From contig NC_057861.1 in assembly GCF_019393635.1 (NCBI RefSeq), positions 61,258,532 to 61,322,531 of the forward strand: 64,000 nucleotides of DNA, written 5' to 3'. This DNA comes from Dromiciops gliroides (Eukaryota; Chordata; Mammalia; Microbiotheria; Microbiotheriidae). The position numbers and the translations under genes are program-made. This document shows positions 56,945-64,000 of the stretch, piece after piece (position 1 is the stretch's first letter; each line of letters starts with the position of its first letter). Under the pieces are notes generated by a model. It had not been told where the DNA came from. It searched no databases and saw only the letters and a program-made list of their open reading frames with translations.

Positions 56945-57870
56945 ACTCACATCCCCTTCTCCAAAACTTGACTTTTCTCCAAAATTCCCTTTTTACCACC
57001 ATTCTTCTAGTTACAGAAGTTCACATTCTCAGAATCATCCTCTACTCTTCCCAATCCTTCAACTCCCACATTCAATCAATTGCAGTTCTAATCTATTCTA
57101 CCTCCCCAATATATCTCATACACTGCTGAGTAATATAATGGGTAGATTACAGAAAGAACTGAGCCCAAATCTTGCCTCAGACACTTGCTGGCTGTGTGAC
57201 CCTGGGCAAGTCACTTCACTCCGTTGGTACCTCAGTTTCCTCATCTGCAAAATGAGGATAATAATAGCACTTACCTCCCAGGGTTGCTGTGAGGGTCAAA
57301 TGAGCTAACATGTATAAAGCACTTTGCAACCCCTAAAATACTATGTAAACATTAGCTATTAGTATTATTACATCTATCCCCTTCTATCAAGTCATATAAC
57401 TTCCATTCAGTCCTATATCCCCACTATCCTGTAGTATTATAAAATAAAAAACTCTTCACTTTGGTATTAAATCCCCCTCATAGTCTGCCTCCAACTTACC
57501 TTTCCACACATTTCACTTTACACCCCTTCAAAGACTCCATGTTCCAGGCAAACAGGTCTACTCACTGCTCCCTGAACTCAGCATTACATCTCCCATTTCT
57601 ATGCCTGTCCCCCATCTTTAGAATGCATTCCTTCTCATCAGGAGCTTTTATCAAACTTTCCTTCCTTGAAGGCTCAGCTCTCACATTACCTCACAGTAAA
57701 AGTTTTTCTTTATCTCCCTGTTTCTTAGTGTTCTCCAACTCTCAAAATATTCATTTATCTTAGTAAATATTATATCCTGCCCCCATAGAATATAAACTCT
57801 TTGAGAAAAAAAGGACAATTTTTAATTGTTTTCTTTGTATCCCCAGAAATTAAGAGGGCCTTGAAAATAA
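56945..57870 (+). repeat. L2 LINE 3' region, SINE inside
   Basis: L2 wording before 57125 and from 57375 on ('cccccatagaatataaactc', 'ttctttgtatccccagaaat'). Confidence 0.75.
57130..57372 (+). repeat. MIR/MAR-type CORE-SINE in L2
   Basis: CORE 'gtgaccctgggcaagtcact' and full MIR-style tail 'cagggttgctgtgagggtca', 'ataaagcactttgcaacccc', ending in TTA units. Confidence 0.82.
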
Positions 57871-57979
57871 TTGCCTCTATTCCTACATGTAACCCTTCAT
57901 AAAGCATTTTCATATGCACTATATCATTTTATGCATACATATGCAATATATAATGTTATGTATTTTATGAAGGAAAATA

Positions 57980-58137
57980 GAGGGCAGCTAGGTGTTGCAG
58001 TGGATAAAACACTGGCCCTGGATTCAGGAGGACCTGAGTTCAAATCTGACTCAGACACTTGACACTTACTAGCTGTGTGACCCTGGGCAAGTCACTTAAC
58101 CCTCATTGCCCCACCAAAAATAAAACAAAACAAAAAC
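57980..58137 (+). repeat. WSINE1-type SINE
   Basis: TSD aggaaaata at 57971-57979 and 58138-58146. It lies just outside block B. Confidence 0.94.
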
Positions 58138-58318
58138 AGGAAAATAAAAAAAGCTTTGATGGGGGTGCTATAATTCTCATTTCAATGAATAAAGAAACTG
58201 AGTCCCCCAAAAACTTGTGATTTGCCAAAGGAACAGGACTTAAATTGGTGAATCAATAACAAAAACCCAGATCATGAGACTTCACATCCAGAGCTCTTCT
58301 GTAAAAACAGACTAGGTT

Positions 58319-58919
58319 TTTTGTTTGTTTGTTTGTTTGTTTCATTTTATTTTATTTTATTATTTTCCAGTTACATATTACATATAAGGATAGTTTTCAA
58401 CGTTTATTTTCACTGGATTTTTAGTTCCATATTTTTCTTTTCTCCCTCCCTCCCTTCCCTCCCTCCTCCCCAAGACAGAAAGCAGTCTGATATAGGTTGT
58501 ATATGTACAATCACATCAAACATTTCTACAATAGTCATCTTGTGAAAGAAGAATCAGAGCACAAAGGAAAAACCTCAAATAAGAAGGAAAGGGGGCAGCT
58601 AGGTGGCACAGTAGATAAAGCACAGGCCCTGGATTCAGGAGGACCTGAGTTTAAATCCGGCCTCAGACACTTGACACTTACTAACTGTGTGACCCTGGGC
58701 AAGTAACTTAACCCTCATTGTCCTTGGGGGAAAAAACAAAAAGGAAAAAAAAACAGTCCAAAAGTAGAAACAGTATGACTCAATCTGCATTCATAATTCA
58801 CAGTTCTTTTTTCTGGATGTGGAGAACATTTTCTATCAAGAGTTCTTTGAAATTGTTTTGGATTACTGCACTGCTGAGAAGAGCCAAGTCTATTCCCATT
58901 GTTGATCACACAGTGTTGC
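58319..58919 (-). repeat. 5'-truncated L1, private to block B
   Basis: Minus-strand L1 3' UTR with its tail at 58319 (TTTG repeats). Perfect 15-bp TSD aaaacagactaggtt at 58304-58318 and 58920-58934. It inserted 240 bp downstream of the receptor stop after the duplication. Confidence 0.93.
58591..58740 (+). repeat. WSINE1-type SINE nested in L1
   Basis: Plus-strand copy in the minus-strand L1. Short TSD aaggaaa at 58584-58590 and 58741-58747. Confidence 0.92.
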
Positions 58920-59158
58920 AAAACAGACTAGGTTCTGATGAAGCAAGTTGAATAAAGCCAAAAGTCAGTGTCATTGAAGTAACAGGAAACAGAGGCCAGA
59001 AAGGAAAAGATTAGTTATTTACAATAACAAAGATAAAAGCCAACCAGAAAACTACAACCTTAGGGAGTCCTGAATGTCACATTTGGAATCCAAGATTTTG
59101 CTTGAGTATTTGATCTCAGCTACCTAAGCCATATTGCTGGGCCCAGGACTATAGTCCA

Positions 59159-60097
59159 TCATTGAGAAGAGGTTGATCTGTTAATGAATTTCCTCAAGGC
59201 ATCCTTTATGTCCTTATTCCTCAGGCTATAGATGAAGGGGTTCAGCATGGGGGTTACCACAGCATACATCACTGAGGCAACTGTACTCTTCCAAGTGGAG
59301 TGGGTAGCTGAGGAGGTCATGTATACTCCAAAAACTGTGCCATAGAATAATGAAACAACACAGAGGTGAGACCCACAGGTAATAAAGGCTTTATACTTCC
59401 CCCCAGCAGATGGGACTTTCAAAATTGAAGAACAGATCTGTGTATAAGAAGTAAGAATCCCTGTGAGGGGGACAATACCCAGAAGGCCAGTTGTAAAATA
59501 AATCAAAATGTTGTTGATGAGGGTGTCAGTACAAGAGAGCTTCAGAACCTGAGTAAGATCACAGAAGAAGTATGGGATTTCATGGTCTTTACAGAAAGAG
59601 AGATGCATCACCATGAGACTGTGAAGGAGAGAGACTAAAAGACTAAGAACACAGGAGATCAGAACCAACAGGCCACAGAGCTGTGGGTTCATGATGGTTA
59701 CATAGCGCAGAGGGTGACAAATGGCCACAAATCGATCATAAGCCATCACAGCAAGAAGGAAATTGTCCAGACAAGCAAAGACTGAGAAGAAATACATCTG
59801 AGTGAGGCAGCCCGCATAGGAGATGGCCTTACTGTGTGTCATGATGTTAGCCAACATCTTGGGTACTGTGGTGGATGCCAGACAAAGATCCACCAAGGAC
59901 AGATTAGAAAGGAAGAAGTACATGGGGGTGTGGAGGTGAGAGTCAGAGCCAATAGCCAACATCATAAGCAGATTCCCAGACAAAGTGACCATGTACATGC
60001 CCAGGAACAGCCCAAAGAGGGGCAGCTGCTGCTCTGGCTTCTCAGAAAGGCCCAGGAGGAGAAATTCAGAGGCACATGTTTGGTTTCCTGGTCCCAT
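59159..60097 (-). CDS. Olfactory receptor, class II, family 7/1-like
   Basis: Intact 312-residue G-protein-coupled odorant receptor, expected in the ciliary membrane of olfactory neurons and coupled to Golf. Visible landmarks: N5-QT glycosylation site, G41-N42 in TM1, [12 protein letters not shown] (56-67) at the start of TM2, C97 and C179 for the conserved disulfide, [13 protein letters not shown] (118-130) at the end of TM3, SY (217-218) in TM5, [10 protein letters not shown] (236-245) opening TM6 and [12 protein letters not shown] (283-294) in TM7. I chose the ATG at 60097: it gives the usual length, and an acceptor AG lies 13 nt upstream. The frame stays open 44 codons further (to 60229), but that part is intron-like. 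The FLLLG(L/F)[13 protein letters not shown] and KYKAF patterns favour family 7. A minus-strand L1 lies 240 bp downstream. The ligand cannot be inferred. Confidence 0.96.
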   Translation of the reverse strand: MGPGNQTCASEFLLLGLSEKPEQQLPLFGLFLGMYMVTLSGNLLMMLAIGSDSHLHTPMYFFLSNLSLVDLCLASTTVPKMLANIMTHSKAISYAGCLTQMYFFSVFACLDNFLLAVMAYDRFVAICHPLRYVTIMNPQLCGLLVLISCVLSLLVSLLHSLMVMHLSFCKDHEIPYFFCDLTQVLKLSCTDTLINNILIYFTTGLLGIVPLTGILTSYTQICSSILKVPSAGGKYKAFITCGSHLCVVSLFYGTVFGVYMTSSATHSTWKSTVASVMYAVVTPMLNPFIYSLRNKDIKDALRKFINRSTSSQ

Positions 60098-60110
60098 GTA
60101 GGTAATGTGT

Positions 60111-60112
60111 CT
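60111..60112 (-). promoter_or_regulatory. 3' splice acceptor AG before the receptor ATG
   Basis: In minus sense, a pyrimidine-rich stretch (ctgtttcttggcag) ends here, then 13 nt and the ATG. The same spacing at the pseudogene argues that it is real. The donor exon is outside the window or unrecognised. Confidence 0.65.
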
Positions 60113-60194
60113 GCCAAGAAACAGATGAGAAAAGGACATGAAATAGGAAATAGCAACATTGTTCATATAGGGGAAAGAATGTGTAACATTAATT

Positions 60195-60330
60195 AGGAAG
60201 CCTCTGAATTGGGGTTTCAACTCTGCCATTTACTGTGCAACCTTGGCCACATCATGTCCCCTCTCTGAGCTTCAGTTTGCTCATTTGCTAAAGGGGTAGG
60301 ACTAGGTGGTCCCTTCTAATCAGATGTTAC
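60195..60330 (+). repeat. THER1-like SINE shared by both receptor blocks
   Basis: 'ctctgagcttcagtttgctc' and 'gactaggtggtcccttctaa', aligned with 42360-42515. Confidence 0.6.
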
Positions 60331-60515
60331 AGGCAGGTACAATAAACAGAGCACTGGGTTTGGAATCAAAAGAATACCAATTCTGTATTTACTGCCTTTG
60401 TGACCTAGGATAAGTCACTTGATCTATCTAGAATGCAGTTTCTTCATTTGAAAAATGAGGAGTTTGGATTAGATGGTGTCATAGGTCCTTTCCAGCTCTA
60501 AGACTATGAGCTACA
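60331..60515 (+). repeat. THER1-like SINE
   Basis: 'aaacagagcactgggtttgg', 'ggataagtcacttgatctat', 'ggattagatggtgtcatagg'. No counterpart was seen in block A, so the duplicated block may end at its left edge. Confidence 0.65.
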
Positions 60516-60734
60516 TATTCTATCTCTCTCCTTATATGGAACATTCTTTTTATTATTCTTAGTAACTGCTTATTAACCAGTTTACCTGCCTTTGGCTTTA
60601 CATCTTAATTTTTTTAATGTGCTTCTGACACTAGCTCTGAGACCCTGGGAAAATCAATCAACTTTTAAGTGATCCAAGAAACTTTCTAAGATGATGAATT
60701 GCATCCCTATCCCTATTTTTAATGGACAAATAAA

Positions 60735-60757
60735 TGGTAGATGGATGGATGGATGGA
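60735..60757. repeat. (GGAT)n microsatellite
   Basis: Five to six GGAT units just left of the palindrome. Confidence 0.85.
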
Positions 60758-60780
60758 ACTGCTTATATAACCTCAGTTCC

Positions 60781-61240
60781 AAAGCCCATTGTTATGGGAC
60801 TGTCTTTTTATTGATAGAAATGAATGCCCTACCCTATGAGAAGCAGAGTGGTCTTGGCAATAGAACTTCAACCTTCTTTAAGTTCTCTTCAAGTTTTAAA
60901 TCACTCTGGGCACTTCCGGCTTCCAGCTTCAAGAGGGAAGATGGTTCAGGCCAATCCCACTTCAGGTTGCTGAAGAAAAAGATTCTGGGAAGATGTGAGA
61001 AGATCTGTCAGTCTCCATCATATCTTCCTAGAGTTTTTTCCTTCAGTATCCTGAAGTGAAGTTGGTCTGAACCATCTTCTGTCTCAAAGCTGGAACCAAA
61101 AAATATCCAGAGTGACCCAGAGCCTGAAAAGAATTCAAAAACTAAGGCTATCTCACTCTCACCAACTTGACCCTGCCCCTCATGAAGGGCAGAGCATTCA
61201 TCTCCACCAATTATGAAAAAGTCCCATACCAATGGGCTTA
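60781..61240. repeat. Large imperfect palindrome (inverted repeat)
   Basis: Left arm 60781-60999 and right arm 61013-61240 are inverted copies with a loop of only about 13 bp. Paired landmarks: 'aaagcccattgttatgggac' with the reverse of 'gtcccataccaatgggctta', 'atgaatgccctaccctatga' with its counterpart near 61170-61200, and 'gaagatggttcaggccaa' with the reverse of 'ttggtctgaaccatcttct'. Arm identity is roughly 70-75% by eye. The two frames (plus 60691-61059, minus 61008-61253) encode similar peptides only because the arms match. Confidence 0.88.
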
Positions 61241-61469
61241 TACTTGTAATCATATCCCATTTAGCTGCCAGAGGAAACCCTAAGGTTAACCAGTGTCTCT
61301 CTCTGTCATGGCTTGGTAGAACAATAAAAAGAGGCTCTGGAAGACAGAAAATAAAAATTCAGAAGAGTTTATTTCCTCCATGATTCTTAGTTTTCAGTAC
61401 TAATATTTTAATGCCTAATTAAGGCCAGTACCATTCTTATCCAACCCCCTATCATCATCAAAAGATGAG

Positions 61470-63325
61470 AGATCTTTTAAAATATCTAACTTTATAGAGC
61501 TAAAAAATAATAACAAAATCCATCTGAAAAGAACAAAAGGTTAAGAATATTAAGAAAATCAACAAAAAAAAATAGGAAGGAAGGTGGCCTAGCAGTACCA
61601 GATATCAAATTGGTACAAAGATTACAATGCAGTCATCATCAAAACAATATTATACTGCCTAAGAAATAGAGTGATGGATCAGTAGAATAGATTAGGTACA
61701 TGATACACATTAGAAAATGAACATAGTAATCTAGGGTTTAATAAATCCAAAGATCCAACCTTTTGGGAAAATAATTCACTATTTGATTAATATTTCTAGA
61801 AAAACTTAAAAGTAGTTTGGCAAAAACTAGGTATAGACCAATATCTCACACTGTATACCAAGAATAAGGACAATGGGCACATGATTTAGAAATAAAGGGT
61901 GATATTATAAGCAAATTAGGGGAGGCATGGAATACTTTACCTGTCAGATCTGTGGATAAGGAAATAATTCATGACCAAATAAGAAATAGAGAGCATTGTG
62001 GATATAAAATGGATAATTTTGACCACATTAAATTTAAAAGGTTTTGCACAAGCAAAACCAATGAAGCCAAGATTCAAAGGAAAGCAAGAAACTAGAGGAA
62101 AACATTTACAGCAAGTTTCTCTAATAAAAACTTTTTTTCACATATATAGAGAAAACTGAGTCAAATTTATAAAACTATGAGCCATTCCCTGAATGATAAG
62201 TAGCTAAAGAATATGAATAGGCAGTTGTCAGAAGAAGAAATCAAAGCTATTTATAGTCATATGATAAAAATACTCTAAGTCACTTTTTTGTGAGGCAATT
62301 GGGGTTAAGTGACTTGCCTAGGGTCACACAGCTAGCAAGTGTCAAGCGTCTGAGGCCGGATTTGAACTCAGGTATTCCTGACTCCAGGGCTGGTGTTCTA
62401 TCCACTGTGCCACCTAGCTGCCCCTCTAAGTCACTATTGATTAGAGAAAGGCAAATTAAAACAAGCCTGAGGTACCACCCCATACCTATGATGTTGGTCA
62501 ATATGACAGAAAAGGCAAATGACAAATGTTAGAGGGGATGTGGAAAAATTGGAAAACTAATGCACTCTTGGTGGAATTGTGAACTGATCCAACCACTTTA
62601 AAGAGCAATTCAGAATGATTTTCAAAGGGCTATAAAACAGTGCACACCCTTTGACCCAGTAATACCAGTCTGTATCTCAAAGAGATCAAAGAAAAAAGGG
62701 AAATGTCCTATAAATACAAAAATATTTATAGCAGCTCTTTTTGTAGTGGCAAGAAATTGGAAATTGGAAGAATGTCCATCAATTGGGGAATGGCTGAACA
62801 AGCTGTGGTACATGATTGTGATAGAATACTATTGTGCTTATCAGAAATGATAAGTAGGATGGCTTCAGAAAAACCTGGGAATATTTATATGAAATGATGA
62901 AAAATGAACTGAGCAAAGCCAGGAGATCATCATACAGAATGACAGCAATATTGTATGATGTGCAATTGTGAATAACAGCTATTCTCAGAAATACAGTGAT
63001 CCAAGACAATTCCTAAGGGCTTGGAATAAAATATGCTATCTACCTCTGGAGAAAAAAACAAATGAATCTGAACACAGATCAAAGCATACTTTTTTTTACT
63101 TTCATTCTTTTTCTTGTTTTGTTTTGTTTTTTGTTCTGTGTCATCTTTTGCAAATTGACTAAAATGAAAATATATTTTGCATGACTGCACATGTATAATC
63201 AATATCAAAGTGTTTGCCTTCTGAAGGAGAGGGGAGAGAGGAAATTTGGAACTCAAAAATTATATCTAAGAAATAAATGATAAAATTTATTTTTACATGC
63301 AACCAAGAAAAAATAAAAACATTCT
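61470..63325 (+). repeat. L1 3' part: ORF2 C-terminal third and 3' UTR
   Basis: Starts in ORF2 ('caaaatccatctgaaaagaa', 'gtggcctagcagtaccagat', 'aatagagtgatggatcagta') and continues through the region shared with 17275-17985 and 54419-55023 to an A-rich end. Many stops, so it is inactive. A SINE is nested at 62285. Confidence 0.87.
62285..62423 (-). repeat. WSINE1-type SINE in L1
   Basis: Perfect 12-bp TSD ctctaagtcact at 62273-62284 and 62424-62435. Confidence 0.96.
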
Positions 63326-63455
63326 AAAAATAATCTCTAAGAGAGGTTTTTGGAATTAGGAAAGACTGCAGATCCAAAGTTGCTGGAAAGTTCCTAAGTT
63401 CTGCAGGCAATTTTTGGTCCAGCTGGTTGCATGAGTCAAGCATGAATTTTGAACT

Positions 63456-63592
63456 TTTTTTTTTTGCGGGGAAACAGGGGTTAAGTGACTTGCCCAGGGT
63501 CACACAGTTAGTAAGTGTCAAGTGTCTGAGGTCGGATTTGAACTCAGGTAATCCTGAATCCAGGGCCAGTGTTTTATCCACTGGCTGCCCCC
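63456..63592 (-). repeat. WSINE1-type SINE, head damaged
   Basis: TSD ttgaact at 63449-63455 and 63593-63599. A gap of about 10 bp in the head removes part of the A box ('atccactggctgccc'). Confidence 0.92.
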
Positions 63593-63694
63593 TTGAACTG
63601 TCTTTCATTGTCTATACACTTTTGCCCACTCAATCCAGTAGTTATTAGAACTAAGCAAAATAAATGGTTCACATACTAGAATTCGTGGTTTTAC

Positions 63695-63800
63695 AGTGCC
63701 TGGTCAGTCAATTAGTCAATAAACATTTATTAAATGCCTACGTGTGTCAGGCCAAGGATTTTATATTTAAATCTGGAGATGATAGAGGGGCCACAGGAAT
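63695..63800 (-). repeat. L2 3' end fragment
   Basis: 'agtcaataaacatttattaa' and 'atgcctacgtgtgtcaggcc' are the reversed L2 terminus. The remaining 200 bp to the window end are unassigned. Confidence 0.65.
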
Positions 63801-64000
63801 TTACTAAATGGAAGGGGTGGTACCATGGTAATGCCTGTGCCTTAGACAGACCACTTTGACACATGGTGTAATATCTGAGGAATTCTGGGGTCTGGAAGAA
63901 GCTGTGGAGATACAACTATGTGTTATACATTTTATTGTGCATTCTTTTATTATCATTTATTATTTATTTACTTTTACTGATTCTATTCCAAGAGTAAATT

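Larger units (their letters stand above)
58170..60325 (-). repeat. Duplicated block B around the intact receptor
   Basis: Counterpart of 40760-42515. Removing the private L1 (58319-58919) rejoins 'cagactaggtt' to 'ctgatgaagcaag' and restores collinearity with block A. Confidence 0.7.

Noticed and set aside
60098-60229. A 356-residue receptor start at 60229
   Set aside because: The extra 44 residues lack receptor features and contain the acceptor site. The ATG at 60097 gives the family length and matches the paralogue.

Overview
This window looks like marsupial nuclear DNA. The strongest sign is about 25 copies of one short tRNA-derived CORE-SINE (WSINE1/MAR1 type). They have a tRNA-like head with A and B boxes, a CORE segment shared with MIR, and mostly poly(A) tails. 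Alongside them are older THER1/MIR-like SINEs, long SINEs with a BovB/RTE-like tail, L2 and CR1-like LINEs, and L1 copies whose 3' ends look marsupial. The richness in the poly(A) form suggests an Australasian lineage, but I cannot name the species. No prokaryotic features are present.

Only two host genes are visible, both single-exon class II olfactory receptors (family 7/1-like) on the minus strand. The one at 59159-60097 is intact at 312 codons. Its paralogue at 41335-42273 has the same length but carries two single-base frame changes about 110 bp apart, so it reads as a pseudogene. Both keep a 3' splice acceptor exactly 13 nt before the ATG, as expected for olfactory receptors with an upstream non-coding exon. 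Homology extends on both sides of the coding exon, so the pair arose by segmental tandem duplication. An old THER1-like SINE upstream is shared. A WSINE and a purine microsatellite are private to the pseudogene copy, and an L1 with a nested SINE is private to the intact copy.

Layout: 0-6 kb holds L2 and SINEs and one solo LTR; 6.6-9.0 kb a broken endogenous retrovirus mosaic; 9-16 kb CR1-like, SINE, LTR and L2 pieces; 16.1-18.5 kb an L1 with a second L1 and a SINE nested in it; 19.4-25.2 kb LTRs, L1, L2 and an unclassified repeat family; 25.2-27.2 kb mostly unrecognised sequence; 27.3-29.2 kb a small LTR element; 29-41 kb SINEs, microsatellites, LTRs and a long L2; 41.3-42.3 kb the receptor pseudogene; 42.7-53.5 kb a hAT relic, SINEs, an L1 5' end and a LINE-like piece with a (TAC)n end; 54-58 kb L1, L2 and microsatellites; 59.2-60.1 kb the intact receptor; 60.8-61.2 kb a 460-bp imperfect palindrome; 61.5-64 kb an L1 3' half and SINEs.

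Most open reading frames in the window are SINE, simple-repeat or LINE translations, not genes. The least explained items are the palindrome downstream of the intact receptor's upstream side, the four-copy unclassified repeat family near 20-25 kb, and the unassigned 25.2-27.2 kb stretch. All repeat family names come from recognition by eye, and most older-repeat boundaries are good to about 10-30 bp. Boundaries backed by target-site duplications (TSDs) are tighter.
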